Shown: piece after piece, positions 9,701 through 17,523 of the stretch
Layout of the letters: each line of letters opens with the position of its first letter
How positions within the stretch are numbered: the stretch's first letter is position 1
Origin: Paractinoplanes ovalisporus
Lineage (GTDB): Bacteria; Actinomycetota; Actinomycetes; Mycobacteriales; Micromonosporaceae
Reading direction: 5' to 3'
Assembly: GCF_016834655.1 (NCBI RefSeq)
Contig: NZ_JAENHP010000010.1
Span: forward strand, 1-64,000
Length of the DNA stretch: 64,000 nucleotides
Position numbers and translations under genes: made by a program
Notes under the pieces: generated by a model
The model's database searches: none
Told to the model about the DNA's origin: nothing
Seen by the model: only the letters and a program-made list of their open reading frames with translations

Positions 9701-10110
9701 GGATGGTCTCCGGCGCGCGGTTCGCCCCGGCCACGGCCATCGCCCACGGATTCGTGCAGGAGACTCCGCTCGACTACGAGCAGTCGGTGATCCTCGACGT
9801 CGACGCGCCGCCGGACGGGCGCCTCGACGAACGGTACACACCGGCCGGCGACGTCGTCGCGGCCCTGGCCGAACACGGTCCGGCCGGCACGGCGACGCTG
9901 CGGGCGCAGGGCCGGGCCAAGTTCGCGCCGGCCGAGACGGGCCCGGCTGTCGCCGATCCGGTCTATGTGGTCGTCGACCGCGACACCCTCACCCCGCAGC
10001 CCCTCGACGGGCTGGACGGCACCTGGTCGGCGGCGGCCGAGCGGCTGCGCGCGCATCCCGATCGGGACGAGCTCCAGATCGTACGGAAAGAGGAGCTGAC
10101 GACCGCATGA
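6697..10110 (+). CDS. Large DUF6603-like beta-rich protein
   Basis: The 1137-aa product starts with an alpha-helical region (about residues 1-160, ALARHLALAVGPLARDFRDAE...), followed by about 700 residues of alternating hydrophobic/polar strands such as LGLSVPFFDLPIGG, VEVTLAAEPHGLALVLSGAGL, GFGFSLTGIGGLLGINRTVSVD and LELYVGVGGFSLEGSLGFDALI. The latter pattern (GFGFSLTGIGGLLG, then IQFSPFRLLAEI and GKAKFKIFFFTISLPFRARFG) matches what I know of DUF6603 proteins, whose function is unknown. The strand-rich architecture suggests a long beta-solenoid or barrel. There is no signal peptide or transmembrane helix. It overlaps both neighbours by four bases, so it is translationally coupled to the M64 peptidase and to the next gene. 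Confidence 0.65.
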   Translation: MSDSFQALARHLALAVGPLARDFRDAESFRLLMWRLGWDVQGIPPSYAAIADAAAGLVAAADALADDAGAEQVLEVVAAAGEVYRAVGALTVAPTGMDPAALPLLARNLFEYLLADYLNLQAPKAFSVLELLGVIRFEAVEAAGSRPAFLRTRFEWERLPAALSDPASIPATVLGWGTADFDFAKVAELLGELTLALGLPSSVDRIGTDFADAVQGQATGEPAAPLRLGLSVPFFDLPIGGQYADVGLLLTELPAEGSARPGLLLVPLLPDGVAVEVELDSRWTFALRAGTDLATQLGVVVRPGEVALRYPFAPGHPPPSAAYGFSLTFTPETPAVLLGQPDGIRVELAGATLSLGITAHGSTVEVTLAAEPHGLALVLSGAGLDSFLGQLLGDSETRVELPIGVSWNSRTGLDFRAGAGLELSFEPQLDLGVLRFDRIDLGVSLKAGGGTAPQLDLRGAVALSGALGPVRYAVDRLGVHLPVTFEPGNAGPFDLDFGMLWPRGIALSVDAGAVVGGGFLFFDPEKGQYAGGLHLEFEKITLNAVGLLTTHLPDGSRGWSLLVIVQASGFTPIQLGFGFSLTGIGGLLGINRTVSVDVLRAGLRNRTLDSILFSPDDPTPRAPQIISTLQSVFPPATNQYVFGPMAQISWGAPLPLLTIELALILELPAPVRLILLGRVRAALPDPDFAIVEINLDVIGVIDFDRSELSVDATLFDSRIGQFALSGDMAARVNWGARPEFALSVGGFHPAYKPPPGFPALRRLALALSTGDNPKLRMELYLALTANTVQAGARLELYVGVGGFSLEGSLGFDALIQFSPFRLLAEIRAHLALKRGSRTLMGLDIEVNLTGPGPWVLWGKAKFKIFFFTISLPFRARFGRDEDVPAIEPQDVWPVLRDSLAADASWSAQLPPASGRLVVLRDGAGAGELSAHPLGVLSVSQGLVPLQRTLGLFGSVPPRDFDRFAIVSGHGLAVTGATTDFFAPAQFRRMSDPEKLASPAFERMVSGARFAPATAIAHGFVQETPLDYEQSVILDVDAPPDGRLDERYTPAGDVVAALAEHGPAGTATLRAQGRAKFAPAETGPAVADPVYVVVDRDTLTPQPLDGLDGTWSAAAERLRAHPDRDELQIVRKEELTTA

Positions 10111-13043
10111 GTGACCTCTCCGGAAGCTTCCGGTTCCTCTCGTGGACGCGTCAGGGACTGGCGGCCGCGATCCCGGTGTCGGACGACCCGGCACCGGCCG
10201 ACGGAGCGGTACGTATCCCGGTGAGCGTCAGCGTGCGCAAGGGCGCCTCCGAGACCGAGGACGTCTCACGGACCCTGCGTCTCTACGGTCCCGGTGACGT
10301 GGTCGGGCTCGACGGCCGGCAGATCATCCGCCGCGAACCCCGGCCGGGCACAGGCGACTTCGAACCCAACTACTTCCCGCTCGTCGAGTTCGACAGCCCC
10401 GAAGTGCCGTGGCTGCTCAGCCCCCAGCCCGGTGGCCCGCGACTGCGACCCTGGCTGGTGCTCGTCGTCGTACGCCGCGAGGCCGGTCGCATCGCCGTCG
10501 ACCCGCGCCGGCCGTTGCCCTGGCTGCGGCTGGCCCCGGGTGACGCCCGCGACGAGCTGCCCGACCTGAGCGAGTCGTGGGCCTGGGCGCACGCCCAGAT
10601 CGCGGGCAGCACGCAGACGCCGGAGCAGGCCCTGGACGGCCGGTCCCCGGAGCTGACCCTGTCACGGATCATGTCTCCGCGACGGCTGCGGCCGCAGACG
10701 GCCTACCTGGCCTGTCTCGTTCCGGCCTATCGGGCCGGTGTCCAGGCGGGGCTCGGCCTCGACGTGCAGGCGGGCGCCGAACCGGCCTGGCCACCGGCCG
10801 GCGGCTGGGAGGCGCTGACCACCGACCTCGAACTGCCCGTCTACGACCACTGGGAGTTCGCCACGGCCGAGGCCGGCGACTTCGAGCTTCTCGTACGGCG
10901 GTTACGCCCGCACCCGCTGGGACCCGACAGCGGCTCGTTGCCGGTCGACATCGCCACCGCCGGCCCGGATTTCGCCAGCCTGCACCTGCCGTCGCCGACC
11001 GTGCTGCCGGTCGAGGGCGCGCTGGTCTCGCCGGTCCAGCCCGCCCGTCAATGGCCCGCCGGCGTGCAGACGCCGTTCGCCCGGCGGCTCGAAGACCTGA
11101 TCGAGGTGCCCCCGGGGGTCGACACGACCGTGCTGCGCCCCCCGATCTACGGCGCCTTCCAGGCCGGCACCCCGGACCAGCTTCCCGACGCCGGCGCCGA
11201 CCGGCCGTGGCTGCGCGAGCTGAACCTCGACCCGGGCTGGCGCATCGCCGCCGCCCTGGGGACCAGGGTCGTGCGGGACAACCAGGAACAGTTCGTCGCC
11301 TCGGCCTGGGACCAGGCCGGCGAGCTGGAACAGGGCAACAGTCTGCTGCGCCAGGCCCAGCTGGCCCGGACCGTCGCCGCGGCCACCCGGGACAAACACC
11401 TCGACGGCCTGCCGGCCGAGACCGCCGTCCGGCTGACCGAGCCGGTGCACAGCCGGGTGCGTCTGGCCGCCGACGGCTCCGAGGCCCAACCCACCCTGCG
11501 CCGCAGCGTGAAGGACAGCGTCTTCCCCCAGGCGGCGTTGTCCGCGCCGTTCCGCCGGGCCGTGCGCCCGGCCGGGCCGCTGGGCCGCCGGTTGCCCGGT
11601 CCCGCTCAGCAGGTCACCGCGGCCCTGTCGGCCGGGCTGGCCGAGGGGGAGCTGCGGATCCCGGTCCGGCCGGCGTCCGGCGGCGCGGATTTCGACGGGG
11701 TCGGCGCCGGGCCCCGGTTCCGTCACCTTCGCGAGCAGCTACCCCTGGCGGGCGGCTGGCAGAAGGTCGCCGCCGACGCCGACGACGGCTTCTACATCGG
11801 CGACGACCCCTACCAACCGCCGCCGGCGCCGGTCGCGGCCCGGGCGAGCGCCGAACCGGCCCGGGTCGACCCCGCGCTGCTGCCCGTCGAGGGGGAGTGG
11901 GTCGTCGACGAGGTCGGCCGGCGCGCCGATCGGCTGCGCGGCATCAACAACCGGTTCCAGGCGGCCACCGACTTCCTGCTCCAGCACCTGCCGGCCACGG
12001 TCGGCACACCGCCACCGGCCGGGCCGCGCCTTCGCCTCGCCCCGGTCGCGACCGCGCTGATCGCCCAGGGCGGCCGGCTCGAACCGGACACGACCGTTGC
12101 CCGTACGGTGGTCGGCCTGGTCCCCGCCGCACCGGCGAACCCGGCCGCCGACCCGTTGCGCCCCCGCGCCGCGACCCCACAGTTCCGCCAGCCCATGAGC
12201 GAGCAGCTGGCCGACGTCGACGGCGCCCTCATGCTGCCCGGCGCCGAGAACCTGCCGGCCGACAGCATCGGGGTGGCGGTGGGCAATCCCCGTTTCATCG
12301 AGGCGTTCATGACCGGGCTCAACCACGAACTCAGCCGGGAACTGCTCTGGCGGGGCCTCCCGGCCGACCCCGGTGCCACGTACGCCGACCGCTTCTGGGA
12401 CGTACGCGGCAGCGGGCTCAACGCCGACCCGCCGTCGCAGCTACCGCCGATCGACGGCTGGACCGGGCCCTTGGGCGCCAACGCTCCCGGCACCGGCGGC
12501 CCCGGCCTGCTGGTGCTCGTCATCAAGGGCCGGCTGCTGCTGCGCTATCCGCACACGGCGGTGTACGCGGCCAAAGCCGTCCCTGGCGGCTCGACCTCTG
12601 CGGTTCCGGGGCCGCAGGAGCTCTACCCGCAGTTCCGCGGCCGGATCGAACCGGACATCACCTACCTGGGCTTCGACCTCACCCTGGACGCCGCCCGCGG
12701 AGTGGACGGCGACCTCGGCTGGTTCTTCGTCATCCAGGAACAGCCGGTGGCGCCCCGCTTCGGCCTCGACGAACCCGACGGCCCACCGGGACCGCCGGCC
12801 AGCTGGTCCGATCTGGACTGGGGCGACCTCGTCCCGGCCGGAACCGAGCTCTCCACCGTCCGCTACGCGAGCGTGGCCGGGCCGCTGGCCACGCCGCCGG
12901 TGACCCTGCCGGTGCTCGCCGGCCGGCCGCAGCCCGTGGCGACCTGGTCGGCGGACTCGGCCCAGATGGCCGCCATCACCTACCAGCGCCCGATGCGGGT
13001 CGCCGTGCACGCCCGCACCGCCCTGCCGGGAGCGACGACATGA
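10107..13043 (+). CDS. Large uncharacterised protein (978 aa) of the five-gene operon
   Basis: I do not recognise a named domain. The protein starts MSDLSGSFRFLSWTRQGLAA without a signal peptide. Its N-terminal third looks like a beta-rich module (PVSVSVRKGASET, RPWLVLVVVRREAGRIAV). A striking conserved-looking block lies at residues about 732-760: AFMTGLNHELSRELLWRGLP followed by ADRFWDV, with several aromatic and acidic residues that would suit an interaction or catalytic site. The C-terminus has KGRLLLRYPHTAVYA and LGFDLTLDAARG strands. It overlaps both neighbours by four bases. The stoichiometric, coupled arrangement suggests the gene products act together. Confidence 0.6.
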   Translation: MSDLSGSFRFLSWTRQGLAAAIPVSDDPAPADGAVRIPVSVSVRKGASETEDVSRTLRLYGPGDVVGLDGRQIIRREPRPGTGDFEPNYFPLVEFDSPEVPWLLSPQPGGPRLRPWLVLVVVRREAGRIAVDPRRPLPWLRLAPGDARDELPDLSESWAWAHAQIAGSTQTPEQALDGRSPELTLSRIMSPRRLRPQTAYLACLVPAYRAGVQAGLGLDVQAGAEPAWPPAGGWEALTTDLELPVYDHWEFATAEAGDFELLVRRLRPHPLGPDSGSLPVDIATAGPDFASLHLPSPTVLPVEGALVSPVQPARQWPAGVQTPFARRLEDLIEVPPGVDTTVLRPPIYGAFQAGTPDQLPDAGADRPWLRELNLDPGWRIAAALGTRVVRDNQEQFVASAWDQAGELEQGNSLLRQAQLARTVAAATRDKHLDGLPAETAVRLTEPVHSRVRLAADGSEAQPTLRRSVKDSVFPQAALSAPFRRAVRPAGPLGRRLPGPAQQVTAALSAGLAEGELRIPVRPASGGADFDGVGAGPRFRHLREQLPLAGGWQKVAADADDGFYIGDDPYQPPPAPVAARASAEPARVDPALLPVEGEWVVDEVGRRADRLRGINNRFQAATDFLLQHLPATVGTPPPAGPRLRLAPVATALIAQGGRLEPDTTVARTVVGLVPAAPANPAADPLRPRAATPQFRQPMSEQLADVDGALMLPGAENLPADSIGVAVGNPRFIEAFMTGLNHELSRELLWRGLPADPGATYADRFWDVRGSGLNADPPSQLPPIDGWTGPLGANAPGTGGPGLLVLVIKGRLLLRYPHTAVYAAKAVPGGSTSAVPGPQELYPQFRGRIEPDITYLGFDLTLDAARGVDGDLGWFFVIQEQPVAPRFGLDEPDGPPGPPASWSDLDWGDLVPAGTELSTVRYASVAGPLATPPVTLPVLAGRPQPVATWSADSAQMAAITYQRPMRVAVHARTALPGATT

Positions 13044-16000
13044 CCGTGCCCAGCCTCACCCGGATCAGCCTTCCGGCCCGGCCCGGCGAGGCACCGACCG
13101 CGCTGCCCGGCGACGAGCTCATCGCCACCGGAACCGCGTTCGGCGCGAGCCCGTCCGGCCCGGCGGCCGTTCTGGTGGGCACGGTGGCGGCCACTGTGGT
13201 CGCCTGGAGCGACCGTAGCGTCCGCTTTCTCTTCCCCGCCCTGCCCGGCCCGGTCGCCCCGGCCGAGGTCCGGGTGCGCACGTCGCAGGGCACCAGCGCC
13301 GCCGTCACGGTCGGCCGGGAAGCCCTGCCCACGTTGTCGCCCGCGCCGGTGGCCCTGCTGCCGCTCGGGTTGCAGACCCGGTTCATGGCCGACGGCCGGG
13401 AACTGTGGGTGCGGGTGCTGCCGGACACGGTGCACATCGACAGCCACGACGAGCGGCTGACCACCGAGGAGGCCGAGCTGGGCCGCCGCTACCGGGATGC
13501 CACCGGCACCGACGGTCCGACCCGCGCCGACGTGTGGCTCGACCTGACCACCCGCTTCGGCGCGCCCCGGGCCGAGTGGATCGTGCGGGTCACGCTGACC
13601 GGCACGCCGGTGATCCGCACCGAGACGTGGGCCCGGGCCGCCCGCACCCGGCTGCTGCCGCGGCGGCTGCGCGCGTTCGCCTACGACGACAACGGCGCGG
13701 TGATCGCGCAGCAGCACGGCCGGCCGATCCCGTTCGAGCTGCCGGTCGGCCCCGACCTCGGAACCAGCACCGACACCGACCCGATCACCGACCCGGGCAT
13801 GAGCTGGCTGATCGACTTCGGGCAGGCGCTCTCGGTCGGCATGGCGATGAAACTGACCCTGCCCGTCCCGGCGCCGGCCCGGATCGCCCGGCTGGTCGTG
13901 GTCGGCGTCGAGACGTCGCTGACGGCGGACCAGGGGGCGGCCGAGTTCGGCACGGCGCTGGCGGCCCACCGCTACACCCGGGGCATGGGCTTCCTGCCCG
14001 ACGGCACACCGACCAACGCGACCTCGGCTGCCCCGGCCGAAGCCTTCTCTCCGGTGGACCAACCGGCCCCGCCCGTCCCCGGCGGCAACGCCGACGTCGC
14101 GTCCCGGGCCCTCGGGCTGGCCGAGCGTTCGGACGAACTGTTCGGCGGCACCCCGCACGCCGACGACGGCGGCCCGGTGCGCGCGGCTCGGCGCCTGGTC
14201 AACACCGCGCTGTGGCCGGCCACGTTCGGCTACTTCCTGGAGCACCTGTTCACCTCGGTGGTGCCCGACGACGCCATCGAACCGGCCCGCCGGCACTTCG
14301 CCGACTGGGTCCGCGGCAGCGGCCCGCTGCCGGTGCTGCGCCTCGGCGAGCAGCCGTACGGCCTGCTGCCGGTGCTGCCGATGGCCCACTGGACCGCCGC
14401 CGGGGAGGAGCCGCCGGTCGCCGCGCTGGCCGGGTTCCTGCGCGACGAGCTGCTGCCGGTCTGGAAGGCCTCGGTGCCGGCCGTGCCCAGGGTCAGCGAC
14501 CAGCCGCCCACCGGGCCCGGCGACCCCGACGGCACCCGCGACAACCCCCTGCTCACCGTGCTGTCGCTGCAACCGGCGGCGGTCAGCTTCCGGGGCCGCA
14601 GCGTGCTGGACCTGTCCTTCGTCGACCTGGCCTGGCGGTTCATCCGCGACCGGCTGACCGTCGACGAACTGCTCGGCCCGGCCTGGCGTGCCGAGCAGAC
14701 CGCCCTGGCCCGGGCCGCGCTGGAGGCCCACGGCCTGGCCGGAGCACATCCGAACGCGGAGCGGACGGTGTTCGCGGCCAACTACTTCCCGGTGCCGTTC
14801 CCGCTGGTGCAGAGCGCGGGCGGGCGCGACGAGCCGCTGACCACCGACTGGCTCACCCTGCTGGCCACGGCGCCGTGGCGCGACCTGCGCCAGGACGCGT
14901 TCGACCTCGATGAGCGTTCCCTGCTCTACCTGCTGCTGCGGCACTCTCTGCTGGTCTCCTACCTGTTCGCGGCCGGCGACATGGCCCCGGCCGACCCGTG
15001 GCGCGGCGGCGAACCGGTGCTGTACGGCATCGACGAGATCGACGACAACCTGAACGCGCCGCGCCCGCCGATGGTCTGGGACCGGCTCACCGCCGCCTCG
15101 GTCACCGGCCGGCCCAAGGGCGACGTGCTGGACACCGCGCCGGCCGCGCCACTGGCCGATGTCCGTACGAGCGTGGCGGCGCTGGCCGGTATGCCGGTCG
15201 GGGTCCTCGAACAGGCCACGGCCGAGACCATCGACCTGTGCTCGCACCGGCTCGACGCGTGGCTGACCTCCTACGCGCAACGCCGGCTCCAGACCGTGCG
15301 GGGTGCCGCGGCCGGTGGCGGCCTGCACCTGGGCGCGTACGGCATGGTCGAGGACATCCAGCGCGGCACCGGCGGCAGCAGCGCCGGGTACGTGCACACG
15401 CCGTCGCTGTCGCACGCCACCGCCGCCGCGATCCTGGCCGGCGGCCACCGCTCCCATCCCGACGACGGCGGCACGCGCAAACCGTTCGGCATCGACCTGT
15501 CCTCGCAGCGGGTGCGGGTGGCGTTGTCGCTGGTCGAGGGGGTCCGGGCCGGTCAGCCGCTGGGCGCGCTGCTCGGCTACCGGTTCGAACGGCTGCTGCA
15601 GGAGCGGGGACTGGCCCGGTTCGTCGACGATTTCCGGGCGCTGTTCCCGTTGCCGGTCACCGGAACGGCGCCGGACGGTGGCGCCGTCGAGGCGATCGGC
15701 GCCCGCGACGTGGTCGACGCACTCGAGCTGCACCGCACGTGGGTGGCCGCCGGCCGTACGGCACCGGCCGGCTGGCCCGGCCAAGGCGCCCAGCCCGCCC
15801 TCCAAGCGGTTTTCACCGAGCTCGACGACGCGGTCGACGCGCTCGGCGACATCCTGCTCACCGAAGGGGTCTACCAGCTAGGCCGCGGTAACGCCGAGCG
15901 GGCCGCCGCGGCCCTGCGGGCGGCCGCGCAACCGTCCGGGGCGCTGCCCGACCTCGAAGCGATCGACACGCCGCACTCGGGCGCCGCGGTGACCCACCGG

Positions 16001-17500
16001 CTGACCGTCCTGCTGCCCGGTGAATCCGGCCCGGCGCCAGACTGGGACACCGGCGGGGATCCCCGGCTGCGGCGGCGCGCGGCGGCCGAACCCCGGCTGG
16101 ACGCGATGGCGGGCCGGCTGCTGGGCGACCCGCGCCGCATCCGCTACCGGGTGCAGTACCTCGACCCCGATGACGGGCACGTGCTCGACGAGGAGGAACG
16201 CCGGCTCGACCAGCTCCGGCCGCGGCTGTGCCCGCTCGACGTGGTCCACGCGGCGGTGGCCAACCAGGAGACCGCGTTGTCCGAACTGGAACAGCGCATC
16301 GTGTACGACGCCGTGCGCACCCGGCCGCGCAACGTGCCGCTCGGCGCCATGGTCCGGGTGATCGGCGACCGCCCGGGTGACGATGACCAGATGGGCCTGC
16401 TCGAACTGGCCGAGCTGGCCCGCGCGGTCCGCGAGACCTTGACGGCGGCCCGGCCGCTCACCCCGGACGACCTGTCCCTGCCCACGGCCGTCGGCACCGC
16501 GGCGGTCGACCGGCCCGAGCTGGAGGCCCGGGCGGTGGCCGCCGAAACGGCACTGCGCGCGGCGGAGGTGGCACTGGGCTCGGCCATCGCCGCGCCGGTG
16601 AGCGAGACCCTGCGTACGGCGCTGCTGAGCGCGCTCGCGTTCGGTGTACCCGGCGCGGTGCCCATTTCGGCCTTCGGTGACACCCCGGCCGACCGGGCCG
16701 ACCTGTCCACCCAGGGCAAGGTGGTGCAGGCCGAACTCCGGCGGCGGATCGACGCCCTGGACCGGCTCGCACCACCGGCGGCGACCGACCCGGCCGACCG
16801 GCTGCGGGCCGTGTTCGGGGCCGGATTTGTGGCCCTGCCCCGATACACGGCGCCCCCGACCAACGACCCGGCCCAGGTCGACGTCGGATTCCGTGCCGGT
16901 GACTCGCTGCTGGACGGTGAGCCGTTCGCGCTGACCGAGTGGCTGCAACGACTCACCCGGGTGCACGACGGGGCCCGGCGCCTCGGCGATCTGCTGCTCT
17001 ACGCCGACGCGCTCGGCGGCGCCGACCCCGTACGGCTGGAGGTGGCCCAGCTTCCTGCGGTTGCGGGAGACCGGTGGCTCGGGCTGCCGTACGAGAACGG
17101 GACCGCACCCCAGGGCACCGTCTCGCTGGTGGCGTACCTGCCGCTCGGCCGGATCAACCCGAACCGTACGGTCGCCGGCCTGATGATCGAGCAGTACACC
17201 GAGGTGCTGCCGGCGCCCGCGAAGACCACCGGCCTGGCCGTGCACTACGACCAGCCCAACGCCACCCCACCCCAGGCGATCGTGCTGGCCGTGCCGCCAC
17301 GCCCCGGAGCCGACTGGACGCTTGAGACCCTGCTGGCCACGGTCGGCGACACCCTCGACCTGGCCCGGGTCCGGATGGTCGACCTCGACGCGCTGCAGGA
17401 GGCCGGGCATTTCCTTCCGGCCACCTACCTGGCCTTCAACGCCAAGGGTGTCACCGCCGCCACCGATTTCCTGACCGGCCGCGGTGCCCCGCTGGCCTGA
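13040..17500 (+). CDS. Giant protein (1486 aa) with IPT/TIG-like N-terminus
   Basis: The start is the ATG that overlaps the previous stop; the frame is open far upstream but that part is a shadow of the previous gene. The first about 110 residues resemble an IPT/TIG immunoglobulin-like fold (PGDELIATGTAFGASPSG...VVAWSDRSVRFLFPALPGPVAPAEVRV). The rest is unrecognised: a block LRLGEQPYGLLPVLPMAHW near residue 437, LLYLLLRHSLLVSYLF, LGALLGYRFERLLQERGL and a helical stretch around residues 1150-1240. No signal peptide and no transmembrane segment. It is the largest member of the operon; the next gene begins 23 bp downstream and also carries TIG domains. Confidence 0.6.
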   Translation: MTVPSLTRISLPARPGEAPTALPGDELIATGTAFGASPSGPAAVLVGTVAATVVAWSDRSVRFLFPALPGPVAPAEVRVRTSQGTSAAVTVGREALPTLSPAPVALLPLGLQTRFMADGRELWVRVLPDTVHIDSHDERLTTEEAELGRRYRDATGTDGPTRADVWLDLTTRFGAPRAEWIVRVTLTGTPVIRTETWARAARTRLLPRRLRAFAYDDNGAVIAQQHGRPIPFELPVGPDLGTSTDTDPITDPGMSWLIDFGQALSVGMAMKLTLPVPAPARIARLVVVGVETSLTADQGAAEFGTALAAHRYTRGMGFLPDGTPTNATSAAPAEAFSPVDQPAPPVPGGNADVASRALGLAERSDELFGGTPHADDGGPVRAARRLVNTALWPATFGYFLEHLFTSVVPDDAIEPARRHFADWVRGSGPLPVLRLGEQPYGLLPVLPMAHWTAAGEEPPVAALAGFLRDELLPVWKASVPAVPRVSDQPPTGPGDPDGTRDNPLLTVLSLQPAAVSFRGRSVLDLSFVDLAWRFIRDRLTVDELLGPAWRAEQTALARAALEAHGLAGAHPNAERTVFAANYFPVPFPLVQSAGGRDEPLTTDWLTLLATAPWRDLRQDAFDLDERSLLYLLLRHSLLVSYLFAAGDMAPADPWRGGEPVLYGIDEIDDNLNAPRPPMVWDRLTAASVTGRPKGDVLDTAPAAPLADVRTSVAALAGMPVGVLEQATAETIDLCSHRLDAWLTSYAQRRLQTVRGAAAGGGLHLGAYGMVEDIQRGTGGSSAGYVHTPSLSHATAAAILAGGHRSHPDDGGTRKPFGIDLSSQRVRVALSLVEGVRAGQPLGALLGYRFERLLQERGLARFVDDFRALFPLPVTGTAPDGGAVEAIGARDVVDALELHRTWVAAGRTAPAGWPGQGAQPALQAVFTELDDAVDALGDILLTEGVYQLGRGNAERAAAALRAAAQPSGALPDLEAIDTPHSGAAVTHRLTVLLPGESGPAPDWDTGGDPRLRRRAAAEPRLDAMAGRLLGDPRRIRYRVQYLDPDDGHVLDEEERRLDQLRPRLCPLDVVHAAVANQETALSELEQRIVYDAVRTRPRNVPLGAMVRVIGDRPGDDDQMGLLELAELARAVRETLTAARPLTPDDLSLPTAVGTAAVDRPELEARAVAAETALRAAEVALGSAIAAPVSETLRTALLSALAFGVPGAVPISAFGDTPADRADLSTQGKVVQAELRRRIDALDRLAPPAATDPADRLRAVFGAGFVALPRYTAPPTNDPAQVDVGFRAGDSLLDGEPFALTEWLQRLTRVHDGARRLGDLLLYADALGGADPVRLEVAQLPAVAGDRWLGLPYENGTAPQGTVSLVAYLPLGRINPNRTVAGLMIEQYTEVLPAPAKTTGLAVHYDQPNATPPQAIVLAVPPRPGADWTLETLLATVGDTLDLARVRMVDLDALQEAGHFLPATYLAFNAKGVTAATDFLTGRGAPLA

Positions 17501-17523
17501 CGCCCGACCGGAAGGAGCGCACC

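Noticed and set aside
10577..13039. Upstream extension of the 1486-aa gene (open frame of 2307 codons in total)
   Set aside because: The upstream part is a shadow of the overlapping 978-aa gene in another frame, rich in R, G, A and P with no family pattern; the ATG in the ATGA overlap is the natural start.
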